A DNA stretch of 64,000 nucleotides from Planococcus sp. ISL-109 (GTDB lineage: Bacteria > Bacillota > Bacilli > Bacillales_A > Planococcaceae). The stretch is taken from positions 87,780 to 151,779 of the forward strand of contig NZ_JAGGPW010000003.1 in assembly GCF_018613655.1 (NCBI RefSeq), read 5' to 3'. Positions 24,890 to 33,191 of this stretch are shown one piece after another; the first letter of the stretch is position 1, and every line of letters starts with the position of its first letter. The notes under the pieces are model-generated. The model saw nothing but the letters and a program-made list of their open reading frames with translations, was not told the origin of the DNA and ran no database searches. Made by a program: the position numbers and the translations under genes.

Positions 24890-25840
24890 TTATACAAATG
24901 CGCGATCCTGCTGGCGCAGTTTGTCCAAATACTTCGCCAGTTCAAGCATGCCGTACGTTCCGCTCGCTGCTTCCGCATCTGCATTATAATTGGTATTGGT
25001 GTTGACGTCATAAGTGAACAACTCGCCTTGAGCGTTTTGGATAAATTCGATTCCGGCCACTTCAATGCCGTTTTCTTCAAGAAAGCGTTCGTATTTGGCA
25101 ATGATCGGATCATCGAACCCTTCGACAATTTGGAATTTCGGCCGCGTTTCCGATGCGCCGTCCGCTGGGCAAAAGACGTCTTCTAGGCGGCATGCATCCG
25201 CCGGGCATAGCTCAAAGCCTTCCGACGTATCGACGCGCACCGCGTACAAAAACTTGCCGCCGACGAATTCACAGCGGGTGATGAACGCTTCATCAGCTTG
25301 AATGTATTGCTGAAGCAAAGTGATGCCGTCGACAGAAGCATCGAACTCTTCCCCTTCGACATATTCCCGGAGCGCTTCGATCGAATGGAACAGCCGGACG
25401 CCGAGTCCTTTTCCTGCTCGGTTATGCTTGGTGATGAACGACTCTCCCTCGAACGCTGTCGCCGCTGCGAGGAGCTGCTCTTTTCCGTTGACGGCGATCG
25501 TTTTCGGCGTCCGGATACCAACTGCATCGAGCGCCATGTATTGGTTCACTTTGCTCACTTCAAGACGCAATGCCTGGCTGCCATTGACGACGCGCCGGCC
25601 GTTTCGTTCGAGCCAAGCAATTTTCGCTTCCGCCATTTCCGGTGCAAAGCGATGACCTCTAGTATGCGAAGAAGCACTCATTCGATTATAGAAAACTCCT
25701 TTCGGCGGCTCACTCGTCAAATCGATCGATCCTGTATCCGTAAACCAATCTTCATAAGGCACCCTGAGCTCTTCTAAGCGCCGGAATAAATGCACAGTCC
25801 ATTCTTCGTTTTCATGAATTACGTAAACTTTTTCTGTCAT
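24890..25840 (-). CDS. ATP-grasp (RimK-like) ligase
   Basis: 316 residues. The ATP-grasp core is visible: EVSKVNQYMALDAVGIRTPKT, the lysine strand GESFITKHNRAGKGLGVRLF with a glycine-rich loop, LLQQYIQ, and the metal-binding end FTYDVNTNTNYN. The N-terminal domain (VYVIHENEEWTVHLFRRLEE) resembles RimK/glutamate ligase-like enzymes, which join an amino acid or peptide to an acceptor using ATP. Substrate unknown. ATG at 25840 is taken with GGGGAGGA upstream; the frame extends 5' without support. Transcribed alone. Confidence 0.85.
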   Translation of the reverse strand: MTEKVYVIHENEEWTVHLFRRLEELRVPYEDWFTDTGSIDLTSEPPKGVFYNRMSASSHTRGHRFAPEMAEAKIAWLERNGRRVVNGSQALRLEVSKVNQYMALDAVGIRTPKTIAVNGKEQLLAAATAFEGESFITKHNRAGKGLGVRLFHSIEALREYVEGEEFDASVDGITLLQQYIQADEAFITRCEFVGGKFLYAVRVDTSEGFELCPADACRLEDVFCPADGASETRPKFQIVEGFDDPIIAKYERFLEENGIEVAGIEFIQNAQGELFTYDVNTNTNYNADAEAASGTYGMLELAKYLDKLRQQDRAFV

Positions 25841-25940
25841 CAAAATTCCTCCCCCACATACTAACCATTGAATACATAGAGCATACCTCAAGCCATTAAT
25901 CCCTACAAGCCTTATAGACTTTAAAGAAAATGACGGCCAT

Positions 25941-25967
25941 AAAAAAAGTACCGGACCACTCCGGTGC
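25941..25967 (-). terminator. Terminator of the PaaI-like gene
   Basis: On the minus strand ACCGGA pairs with TCCGGT around GTGG, followed by TTTTTTT. Confidence 0.85.
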
Positions 25968-25972
25968 TTTCT

Positions 25973-26452
25973 TCAGGAAGTGAAAGTGGATGGCATAAGA
26001 ACAGCAATCACTTCGCCGTTTGCGACTTTGATGTCCTCAGCAAACACTTCAACTATCACTTTGTATTTTTTCGGATGGATTTCTTCAACTTTGCCGATCG
26101 CCTTCAAGGTTTTTCCGTGCGGCGTCGGCTTCAGAAAGTCGACATGCAACGAACCCGTCACAAAGCGCGGCGGTTCTTCTCCACTGCCAAGTTCGTGGCC
26201 GTTTTTTCGGTGCAGGAACAGTGATGCCGACCCAGTACCATGGCAGTCGACAAGTGATGCCAACAAGCCGCCATAGACAAATCCGGGAATTGCGGTATGT
26301 TCTTTTCTCGGTTCGTACAAGGTGACTGTGTCATCGCCGTTCCAGCCGGTCCGGAGGTGAAGCCCGTCCGCGTTTAACCTTCCACACCCGTAGCACCATG
26401 CAAAATCTTTTGCGTACTCGTCTTGGATTGCGTGCTCAATCGTTTCGGTCAA
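25973..26452 (-). CDS. PaaI-family hotdog thioesterase
   Basis: 159 residues with a hotdog fold pattern: an N-terminal CYGCGRLNADGLHLRTGW, the long helix PGFVYGGLLASLVDCHGTGSA with the family's Gly-Gly and Asp, then FVTGSLHVDFLKPTPHGKTL and VEEIHPKKYKVIVEV. It should hydrolyse acyl-CoA thioesters. The start is a TTG at 26452 with AAGGAGTGAG upstream. The CxxC near the N-terminus (Cys20, Cys23) is seen in some members of this group. Transcribed alone. Confidence 0.87.
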   Translation of the reverse strand: MTETIEHAIQDEYAKDFAWCYGCGRLNADGLHLRTGWNGDDTVTLYEPRKEHTAIPGFVYGGLLASLVDCHGTGSASLFLHRKNGHELGSGEEPPRFVTGSLHVDFLKPTPHGKTLKAIGKVEEIHPKKYKVIVEVFAEDIKVANGEVIAVLMPSTFTS

Positions 26453-26555
26453 TTGATCTCACTCCTTCGTCAGTCGTCTCTTCTACATTCCACATCGTTC
26501 GCCGGAAGCCTGCTTGCTTCATTAAATTTTACGGTTTCGACTGAAAAACAATAGA

Positions 26556-26589
26556 AAAAGCACGATCCCAAAAACTCGGATCATGCTTT
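26556..26589 (-). terminator. Orphan minus-strand terminator overlapping a stop codon
   Basis: AAAGCATGATCC on the minus strand pairs with GGATCGTGCTTT, followed by T-rich sequence. It follows no intact gene; it sits exactly at the 3' end of the open fragment at 26581-26994 and includes its TGA. Confidence 0.7.
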
Positions 26590-26994
26590 CCCTTTTCCAT
26601 CCTCCGGTTGTTCCTTGGAGGATTTTCGCACGCGGAAAATTCTATTCAATTCTTCTACAAACGTACATGTTGGCGAATCAAACTCCCGCCTATGCAGTTT
26701 AGTGGCGCTGGCTGTCTTTGGATTTCTCACATATACTTCACAGTGATCAATAAACTTTGCAGCCAGGCGTTCAGTTGCACTTCCACAAAAAACCTAACCG
26801 TTACTGTTAAAACTTGTTTTGGGTTGAACCATTTTCATCTGGTTCCCGACAAGAGCTGTATCGCCAGTAAAGCAAATTTTCCGCCAAGGCTGTGCATTTT
26901 CTCGCCAGAAGGCGATTCCGGTTAAAACCGTTCGTATCTTCTGACGGTCATTCCGCCTTGTACTATTCAATACCCTGCTGGATTTATAATAAAC
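26581..26994 (-). pseudogene. Probable remnant of a minus-strand gene
   Basis: One minus-strand frame stays open for 137 codons except a single TAG at 26794-26796. The lower part reads like a normal protein end (for example KFIDHCEVYVRNPKTASATK, then TFVEELNRIFRVRKSS) and stops inside a good intrinsic terminator, as several real genes here do. There is no start codon with a ribosome site. The upper part includes FTGDTALVG, faintly like metallohydrolases, but I cannot assign a family. It fills most of a 650-base gap. The alternative is chance openness in non-coding DNA. Confidence 0.4.
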
Positions 26995-27103
26995 CTAATT
27001 TTTAAAATATTCTTATTAATTTTTAAACTTTTTTACTTTTAGCTGTTTGAGCTCTATACTTAGAATTAGTTCGACATCCGTAATATAAAGGAGAGAAAGT
27101 TCA
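26995..27103 (+). promoter_or_regulatory. AT-rich leader and promoter of pepF
   Basis: TATACT (27055-27060) with TTTACT (27032-27037) 17 bases upstream is a reasonable sigma-A promoter. AAGGAGAG at 27088-27095 serves the TTG start at 27104. The upstream 40 bases are very AT-rich, like an UP element. Confidence 0.55.
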
Positions 27104-28918
27104 TTGGTTAAAAGCTTACCGTTGCGTTCAGAAGTATCAATAGAAGAAACATGGAATCTCGACAGCTTGATGGAAAGCCCGCAAGCTTTCAATGCGGCGT
27201 TGGAAGAGCTGGATCAGAAAACCGCTGCATTTGCAGAGCAATTTCAAAGGAACATCACCGATGCCCCGTCCGCACTCGAAGCGCTTAGCGCTTATCTGGC
27301 CCTTGCTGAAAAGCTAGTCGCTCCAAGCACTTATGCCAGCTTATCGTACAGCACCGACCAAACCGACCCAAAAGCACAAATGCGTGCTGGGAAATACAGC
27401 GCGTTCGCCGCAAAAATCAGCAGCCGCCTCGCTTTTGTGACAAGTGAACTTCTGGCATTGCCGGAAGAAACGCTGAAACAAGCGATGGACGAGTCCTCTG
27501 AATTTGAAGGATACTTAAAGAAGCTGCTGAAGAAAAAACCGTATCAATTGCACCCTGCTGCCGAAAAAAGCTTGGCTGCTTATTCTTCCGTTTTCCAGGC
27601 TCCTTACGGACTTTACAATACGACGAAAATGGTCGATATGAACTTCCCTGATTTTGAGGTCGGGGGAAAATCCCATCCACTCAGCTACGTATCGTTTGAA
27701 GGCGACTGGGAAGCGGAAACCGACACCGATTTGCGCCGCGCCGCATTCAAGGCTTTTTCCGAAAAATTGCGCGACTACCAGCACACTACGGCCAAAACAT
27801 ACGACATGCAATTGCAAACCGAGAAAACGACAGCGGATTTGCGCGGCTACGGAGACATTTTCGATTATCTGCTGTTCAACCAGGAAGTCGACCGCAGCCT
27901 TTACGACCGCCAAATCGATTTGATCAAAACCGAACTCGCTCCGCATATGCGTAAATATGCACGCTTGTTGCAAAAAGCGCACGGATTGGACAAAATGACT
28001 TTTGCCGACCTGAAGATCTCCCTGGATCCGACATACGATCCGGAAGTTACCGTGGAAGAATCCAAACAATATATCAACGAGGCACTCGGCATTATGGGCC
28101 CGGATTATTTAGATATGGTGGAACGTTCATACAAAGAACGCTGGATCGATTTTGCACAGAACAAAGGCAAGTCGACGGGCGCCTTTTGCGCGAGTCCATA
28201 TGGCGACCATCCGTATATCCTCATTTCCTGGACCGGCCGCATGAACGAAGTGTTCGTCCTGGCGCATGAACTTGGCCATGCCGGACATTTCTATCACGCG
28301 AACCGCGAACAGAATTTGTTCAATGCCCGACCTTCGCTTTATTTCATCGAAGCACCATCGACGATGAACGAAATGCTCGTGGCGAACCATTTGCTGAAAA
28401 GCTCGGAAGACCCGAAATTCAAACGCTGGGTCATTTCTTCGATCGTCGCGAGAACATATTACCATAATTTCGTCACCCATTTGCTCGAAGCGGCCTATCA
28501 GCGCGAAGTGTACAAGAAAGTGGACGCCGGGGAAAACGTCAATGCCGGCACGCTCAATGCACTGAAACGCGGCGTACTCGAAGAGTTCTGGGGAGACGAT
28601 GTGGAAATTACCGAAGGCGCGGAATTGACGTGGATGCGCCAGCCGCATTACTATATGGGGCTTTACCCGTATACGTACAGTGCAGGCTTGACCATTTCCA
28701 CTCAAGTGTCCAAACGCATCTTGGCAGAAGGCCAGCCGGCAGTCGATGAATGGATCCAAGTCTTAAATGCAGGCGGTACGAAAACGCCCGTTGAATTGTC
28801 CAAAATGGCCGGCGTCGACATTACGACCGAACAGCCGCTCCGCGATACGATCGCCTATATCGGCGAATTGATCGATGAACTCGAGCGCTTGACCGAAGAA
28901 ATCGAAAATCAGGAATAA
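27104..28918 (+). CDS. pepF: Oligoendopeptidase F (M3 metallopeptidase)
   Basis: 604-residue cytoplasmic zinc peptidase. The zinc motif HELGH is at 388-392 in VFVLAHELGHAGHFYH; the second Glu ligand lies in the following APSTMNEMLVANHLL segment, and the substrate region YMGLYPYTYSAGLTIS is near the C-terminus. Length is normal for PepF (about 600). It degrades short peptides. The start is a TTG with AAGGAGAG 8 bases upstream. Transcribed alone, ending in a strong bidirectional terminator. Confidence 0.95.
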   Translation: MVKSLPLRSEVSIEETWNLDSLMESPQAFNAALEELDQKTAAFAEQFQRNITDAPSALEALSAYLALAEKLVAPSTYASLSYSTDQTDPKAQMRAGKYSAFAAKISSRLAFVTSELLALPEETLKQAMDESSEFEGYLKKLLKKKPYQLHPAAEKSLAAYSSVFQAPYGLYNTTKMVDMNFPDFEVGGKSHPLSYVSFEGDWEAETDTDLRRAAFKAFSEKLRDYQHTTAKTYDMQLQTEKTTADLRGYGDIFDYLLFNQEVDRSLYDRQIDLIKTELAPHMRKYARLLQKAHGLDKMTFADLKISLDPTYDPEVTVEESKQYINEALGIMGPDYLDMVERSYKERWIDFAQNKGKSTGAFCASPYGDHPYILISWTGRMNEVFVLAHELGHAGHFYHANREQNLFNARPSLYFIEAPSTMNEMLVANHLLKSSEDPKFKRWVISSIVARTYYHNFVTHLLEAAYQREVYKKVDAGENVNAGTLNALKRGVLEEFWGDDVEITEGAELTWMRQPHYYMGLYPYTYSAGLTISTQVSKRILAEGQPAVDEWIQVLNAGGTKTPVELSKMAGVDITTEQPLRDTIAYIGELIDELERLTEEIENQE

Positions 28919-28965
28919 ACAAAAACAGGCGGTAAAAGGAACACTCCTTTTACCGCCTGTTTTAA
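28919..28965. terminator. Bidirectional terminator between pepF and the permease gene
   Basis: AAAACAGGCGGTAAAAGGA pairs with TCCTTTTACCGCCTGTTTT around ACAC. The permease stop (28962-28964) lies in its tail. Confidence 0.92.
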
Positions 28966-30251
28966 GTTGAACGCGTAAAGTGGATTAGCATTTGTTCGAT
29001 AAAGATCGCGATTACCGTACCTGAGATCAATCCATTGGACAGAATCGCCGCGACCGCTGATGGCAGTTCAGCCATGCTGTCGGATGGGATGAACATCAAA
29101 CCGACGCCCGTCATCAAACCGAATGCCGCAACTTTATACGAACGTCTGCGGTTTTCTTCCGTTTCCAGTTCGTTGAAGGCCATTTCCACCATTTTGGAGA
29201 AAATCGCAAAAATGACGGCGTATGCGACCGGCGCCGGCAATGCAGCGAGCACCGCCATCAGCTGAGGAAACAAGCTGACGAACGCGACGATGATACCCCC
29301 GACGATAAACGGCCGCAGACCCGTCGTCCGTGTCGCGCTGACAAATCCAGCAGCGCCGGAAATCGGTACAGGGCCAACAGAAGAAAACAATCCTGCAAGC
29401 AGATGGTTAAATCCTGAAGCCACCGACGCCTGCTTCATCCGGTCTTCTGTCTGGATTGAAAATGCGTTTTTCAACAAGCTTTCCATGACCCGCACGGAAG
29501 CCATCATATTGGCGATCAGCAGCACAGTCAAAAATAGCGCCGTAACAAGCATCCCCCCATCAAAGATGAGCGGACCGAAGACGAGCATCTCCGGGAACGC
29601 CAGCCATGCCCCTTCAGTTTTCGGGATGCTTGGCGCTTTGCCGATGAGCCAAAACAGCAGCCAGCCAAAAGCGATGGACAGCAGCACTGAATAACGGCTG
29701 ACGAACGGCGAGCGGTGTACCATGAAATAAAAAGTCATCAGGATGACAGCGATCGCTGCCAACAGCACAGGCCCATCGAGTAGGTCCCCTTCAGACACGA
29801 TGCCGAACAAGCCTTTCATGATCGATTCACTGATCTGCAAAACGAGCAGCAGCAAATAGACAAAAGTGACGGTCGGCGTGAAAAATCGTTTGAGTTTGTC
29901 GACAAGGCCCGTCACCGCGAAAAGGATAAATAAAATGCCGCTGTAGAACAAACCGCTTTGCAACACTTGCAAAGATTCTGCAGCAGTCGAATACAAAACG
30001 CCGACAAGTCCGGCGTAAACGATGAAAATCCCCCACCAAAGACCAGCCGGGCCTTCATTGATCGGCAAGCGATGGCCGATCAATGCCTGAATCAGGCAGG
30101 CGATTCCGAGGACGAAAATCGTACGCTGCAAAAACAGCGCTGTATCGGCTGTATCCATGCCGAAAATATTTGCGATGGCAACGGGGGCAGCAATCGAGGA
30201 AGCAATCAAAAAAATCGCCCACTGTACGCCGCCTGCTAAACTTTTAGTCAT
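28962..30251 (-). CDS. NCS2-type purine/pyrimidine permease (YwdJ-like)
   Basis: About 429 residues with some 12-14 membrane segments. It resembles Bacillus uracil/xanthine permease-like proteins: ASSIAAPVAIANIFG at the start, the loop INEGPAGLWWG, SVGPVPISGAAGFVSATR (the NCS2 signature region) and FNELETEENRRRSYKVAAFG. The start may be ATG at 30251 (AAAAGGGA upstream) or ATG at 30269. It should import a nucleobase; the substrate is uncertain and no purine gene is adjacent. Transcribed alone. Confidence 0.82.
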   Translation of the reverse strand: MTKSLAGGVQWAIFLIASSIAAPVAIANIFGMDTADTALFLQRTIFVLGIACLIQALIGHRLPINEGPAGLWWGIFIVYAGLVGVLYSTAAESLQVLQSGLFYSGILFILFAVTGLVDKLKRFFTPTVTFVYLLLLVLQISESIMKGLFGIVSEGDLLDGPVLLAAIAVILMTFYFMVHRSPFVSRYSVLLSIAFGWLLFWLIGKAPSIPKTEGAWLAFPEMLVFGPLIFDGGMLVTALFLTVLLIANMMASVRVMESLLKNAFSIQTEDRMKQASVASGFNHLLAGLFSSVGPVPISGAAGFVSATRTTGLRPFIVGGIIVAFVSLFPQLMAVLAALPAPVAYAVIFAIFSKMVEMAFNELETEENRRRSYKVAAFGLMTGVGLMFIPSDSMAELPSAVAAILSNGLISGTVIAIFIEQMLIHFTRST

Positions 30252-30302
30252 AAGTGCATCCCTTTTCATTTAAATTATTTCCCCATTATACATGAACCAG
30301 CA

Positions 30303-30335
30303 CTAGAAAAAGCCCTGAAGCATCAGGGCTTTTTC
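30303..30335 (-). terminator. Terminator containing the stop codon of the upstream small gene
   Basis: AGCCCTGA pairs with TCAGGGCT, followed by TTTTC on the minus strand. The TGA of the gene at 30323-30592 is part of the stem. Confidence 0.88.
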
Positions 30336-30592
30336 GTTGGCGTGCCGTTTGGTTCAATCGGCTCTTCTGGTGTATTCGGTTTTTGCGTCGGTGCTTGCTG
30401 GTCGGACTTTTTCCGTGTCTCACCGCGGTCATAGACCATCGGGTAGCCTTGGTCATTCAAGCTGTCCACTTGCTTGCGGGAAGCTTTCATCAACAGCCAA
30501 ACAATGAGGATCGACAAGATAAAAATGATGATAATCGAGATGATTCCCGGAATGTATTCGGATTTATCGTCAGGAAAATAGAGAAATTCCAT
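30323..30592 (-). CDS. Small membrane-anchored protein, unknown function
   Basis: 89 residues: a short N-terminus, one long hydrophobic segment (about 14-35, IISIIIIFILSILIVWLLM), then a basic stretch and a Pro/Thr/Lys-rich hydrophilic tail ending PNGTPTKKP. The tail is probably cytoplasmic by the positive-inside rule. The ATG at 30592 is supported by AAAGGTGG upstream. No family recognised. It ends inside its terminator. Confidence 0.75.
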   Translation of the reverse strand: MEFLYFPDDKSEYIPGIISIIIIFILSILIVWLLMKASRKQVDSLNDQGYPMVYDRGETRKKSDQQAPTQKPNTPEEPIEPNGTPTKKP

Positions 30593-30677
30593 AAAATTTT
30601 TACCACCTTTAAACTTCAAGTTTCCATAGTATTATACATGAAACTCATCAGCAGTTACGGTCTTTCTGGTGAACATT

Positions 30678-31697
30678 TCATGGCAATCGGATGGCATTCG
30701 ACGCTGCTTCTTTGAGGATTTCATACGAGCGTTTGCGCTTGTCCTGATCGTATATATACGATACGGCCATCAATTCATCGATTTGCAAACGGCCTGCAAA
30801 GCGGCTGATTTCCTCGCTCAATTGTTCCATATCGCCTTTGAACGTATAGCGAGCCATCGAGTTGACCATCGCTTCTTCCGCATGGCTCCAGCGGCCATCC
30901 ATCGTATCCACAGGCGGCATCAAAGGGTTTTTCGTACCACGGACGACATTCAAATAAAACTGCTCGCCGGACGTCGCAAGCTGTTCCGCTTCTTCCGCAC
31001 TCTCTGCCGCGACGACATTGACGCAGGCGATAATATACGGCTCCGCCCATTTTTCCGAAGGTTCAAAACGGCTCCGGTAAATGGCAAGCGCCGATTCGAG
31101 CTGCTGCGGAGCGAAGTGGGCGGCAAAAGCATAAGGCAAGCCTAGCTTCGCCGCGAGCACCGCACTTGACGTACTCGAACCGAGAATAAACAGCGGCACT
31201 TCCGTTCCGACACCCGGATGCGCTTTGACTGCGTGCTGTTCTTCAATCGGGCCTAAATAGCGCTGCAGTTCTTCGATGTCTTCCGGAAACTGGAACGCGG
31301 TTTCCTGAGTCGTCCGGCGCAGCGCACGGGCTGTTTGCATATCGGTCCCTGGCGCACGGCCAAGTCCGAGGTTCACCCGTCCCGGATGCATCGTCTCAAG
31401 CGTTCCGAATTGTTCGGCCACCACGAGCGGCGTATGGTTCGGCAGCATGATGCCGCCGGAGCCGACTTCGATCGTATCCGTCGCTTCGAGTACTTTTGAG
31501 ATGAGGATGGACGTCGCAGAACTCGCGAGCGTCGGCGTGTTGTGATGCTCAGACAGCCAGAACCGTTTATAGCCGAGCTGTTCAGCATGCTGTGCAAGCT
31601 GCTTCATATCTTCAAATGCCTGATGTACTGTATGGCCTTGGCGTACCGGAACGAGGTCCAGCACAGAAACCGTTAGCCCTTGTGCTTGTTGTGTCAT
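30678..31697 (-). CDS. LLM-class flavin-dependent oxidoreductase
   Basis: 339 residues, luciferase-like TIM barrel. Landmarks of the bacterial-luciferase-related group: [12 protein letters not shown] at the N-terminus, [44 protein letters not shown], and [10 protein letters not shown]. Members use FMNH2 (or F420) to oxidise small organic molecules; this subgroup, common in Bacilli, has no known substrate. AAGGAAG precedes the ATG. A 14-base perfect palindrome lies just upstream. Transcribed alone. Confidence 0.9.
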   Translation of the reverse strand: MTQQAQGLTVSVLDLVPVRQGHTVHQAFEDMKQLAQHAEQLGYKRFWLSEHHNTPTLASSATSILISKVLEATDTIEVGSGGIMLPNHTPLVVAEQFGTLETMHPGRVNLGLGRAPGTDMQTARALRRTTQETAFQFPEDIEELQRYLGPIEEQHAVKAHPGVGTEVPLFILGSSTSSAVLAAKLGLPYAFAAHFAPQQLESALAIYRSRFEPSEKWAEPYIIACVNVVAAESAEEAEQLATSGEQFYLNVVRGTKNPLMPPVDTMDGRWSHAEEAMVNSMARYTFKGDMEQLSEEISRFAGRLQIDELMAVSYIYDQDKRKRSYEILKEAASNAIRLP

Positions 31698-31712
31698 GTG
31701 TCAACTTCCTTT

Positions 31713-31726
31713 CATCCGATCGGATG
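31713..31726 (-). promoter_or_regulatory. Perfect palindrome before the LLM oxidoreductase gene
   Basis: CATCCGATCGGATG is fully self-complementary and lies 15 bases upstream of the start codon, next to the ribosome site. It could be an operator or an RNA hairpin controlling translation. Confidence 0.4.
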
Positions 31727-31774
31727 CTTTAAGGATAAGAGGGAATTCCTTCAAATTCAAACTATCTGCATTCC

Positions 31775-32509
31775 TTACAATTTGTAGACTTTGCCGATTT
31801 CAGCAAACGCTACGTCACCGCTGTAATTTTTCTGCGCTTGTGCCAGAATCTCGGACAATTCGCCGTATTGGGGCAGATGGGTCAATACAAGCTGTTTCGC
31901 TGAAGCTTGCGTGGCAAGTTGGCCTGCCTGGCTGCCACTCATATGCCCTTGAATGATGCCGAGATATTTCTCGTATAGATTAGACTCCGAAACGAGTAGA
32001 TCCGCACCTTCGGAAAAGGCGACCAGTTCTTCTTTCCACGCGGTATCCGCCGTAAAGACCGCTGTGCTCTTGCCATCTGTAAATCTCATCGCCAGGCAAT
32101 AAGCCGGATGATCCGTCTCGCAAAATGTCACTTCGAACGGGCCAAGTTGGAGCGTATCATCAACCTGAATCGCCCTGCCTTCGGTCACCCCTTTATAGGA
32201 AAGCGCCGCAAATCCTTGTGCGTCTTTATCGTGCGCATAGATCGGCAGCGGCACCTCCCATTCCTTCAATTGCATCCCGACCATAGCTGCATGCTGCAAA
32301 ACGCCGATATCGGCCACGTGATCGGGATGGTAATGACTGATGATGACCGCATCGATGTCTTTCAATTCGGTGTAATTCTGCACTGCAGCGACTACCCCGC
32401 TGCCGCAGTCGAGCAAGCAGCGGAAATCGTCCTGTTCGATCAAATACGCGCAAGTCGCTTCATTTTTGTTCGGGTAGCCGCCCCAAATGCCGATTGGCGT
32501 AATGTTCAC
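31775..32509 (-). CDS. MBL-fold hydrolase, RNase Z-like (YhfI-type)
   Basis: 244 residues. The metal motif HYHPDH is at 59-64 (ISHYHPDHVADIGVLQ), followed by the Asp in VFTADTAW and the final His in VLTHLPQYG. The N-terminus MNITPIGIWGGYPNKNEATC and overall length match the YhfI-like group of RNase Z-related hydrolases, whose substrate is unknown. The start is a GTG at 32509: GAGGAGTG lies 9 bases upstream and the overlapping ATG is out of frame. Transcribed alone, away from the YflT-like gene. Confidence 0.88.
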   Translation of the reverse strand: MNITPIGIWGGYPNKNEATCAYLIEQDDFRCLLDCGSGVVAAVQNYTELKDIDAVIISHYHPDHVADIGVLQHAAMVGMQLKEWEVPLPIYAHDKDAQGFAALSYKGVTEGRAIQVDDTLQLGPFEVTFCETDHPAYCLAMRFTDGKSTAVFTADTAWKEELVAFSEGADLLVSESNLYEKYLGIIQGHMSGSQAGQLATQASAKQLVLTHLPQYGELSEILAQAQKNYSGDVAFAEIGKVYKL

Positions 32510-32564
32510 ATTAATCCACTCCTCTAGTTTTTCCTCAGTATATCATTTCAGTCCACAGCTGCTT

Positions 32565-32589
32565 GTTTAAGAGTTTCTGTACGTGGTAT
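32565..32589 (+). promoter_or_regulatory. Sigma-B-type promoter
   Basis: GTTTAA (32565-32570), a 13-base spacer and TGGTAT (32584-32589) closely fit the general-stress sigma-B consensus GTTTAA-N13..15-GGGTAT. The downstream gene belongs to a family under sigma-B control in B. subtilis. Confidence 0.7.
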
Positions 32590-32625
32590 ATATGAAGGGA
32601 AAAGAAAATATTGGAGGGATTCGTT

Positions 32626-32955
32626 TTGGTAATTAAACTATCAGTTGAAAACGCAGTGCAAGCAAAAGCAGAAATTGAAAAGCTTGAAACGCAAGGATTT
32701 ACACATGACGATATCTACATTTTCGCTCATGACCCAAAACGCACGAAAGACATCACGAAAGCACTCGACACAGAAGCTGTCGGCATGAAAGAGCAAGGAT
32801 TCTTGAACAGCATGAAAAACATGACTTCTTCCCGCGGCGATGAATTGCGCGCTAAACTTGAAGCTGCCGGATTGACGAAACAAGAAGCAGACGAATACGA
32901 AGAAGTGCTCGACACAGGCAAATTGGTCATCGTTGCCAACAAAGACCACTCTTAA
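32626..32955 (+). CDS. General stress protein, YflT domain (GSP17M-like)
   Basis: 109 residues matching the heat-induced YflT family: VIKLSVENAVQAKAEIEKLE, then GFTHDDIYIFAHDPKRTKDI, then SRGDELRAKLEAAGLTKQEA, ending VLDTGKLVIVANKD. Function unknown; cytoplasmic. A TTG at 32626 is used because GGAGGG lies 7 bases upstream; an earlier in-frame TTG at 32611 overlaps that site. A sigma-B-type promoter lies 37 bases upstream of the start. Transcribed alone. Confidence 0.9.
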   Translation: MVIKLSVENAVQAKAEIEKLETQGFTHDDIYIFAHDPKRTKDITKALDTEAVGMKEQGFLNSMKNMTSSRGDELRAKLEAAGLTKQEADEYEEVLDTGKLVIVANKDHS

Positions 32956-32962
32956 TGAATAA

Positions 32963-32998
32963 AAAAACTCTGCGGATAACATTCCGCAGAGTTTTTTT
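32963..32998 (+). terminator. Terminator of the YflT-like gene
   Basis: ACTCTGCGG pairs with CCGCAGAGT, followed by TTTTTT, with an A-run in front. Confidence 0.9.
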
Positions 32999-33191
32999 AT
33001 GGGTATTTTTCCTCCGAGCTTACGATGAATCGTTATACTAGAAACACTATTATGAATAACCATACTTTTAGCCACCCTAGTAAAATACTCTTTTTTCGGA
33101 ATCCGTTTGTGAAAACGGTTCATTTTTGCTATATTTGAAAAAGGTTAATTTTCAAACTTGTAAACTAGCACGCTAAACGAGGGGGAGCAAG

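Noticed and set aside
26608-26925. Plus-strand 105-codon frame in the gap before pepF
   Set aside because: No ribosome site near its ATG and no protein-like pattern; the minus strand of the same DNA gives a better reading that ends in a terminator.
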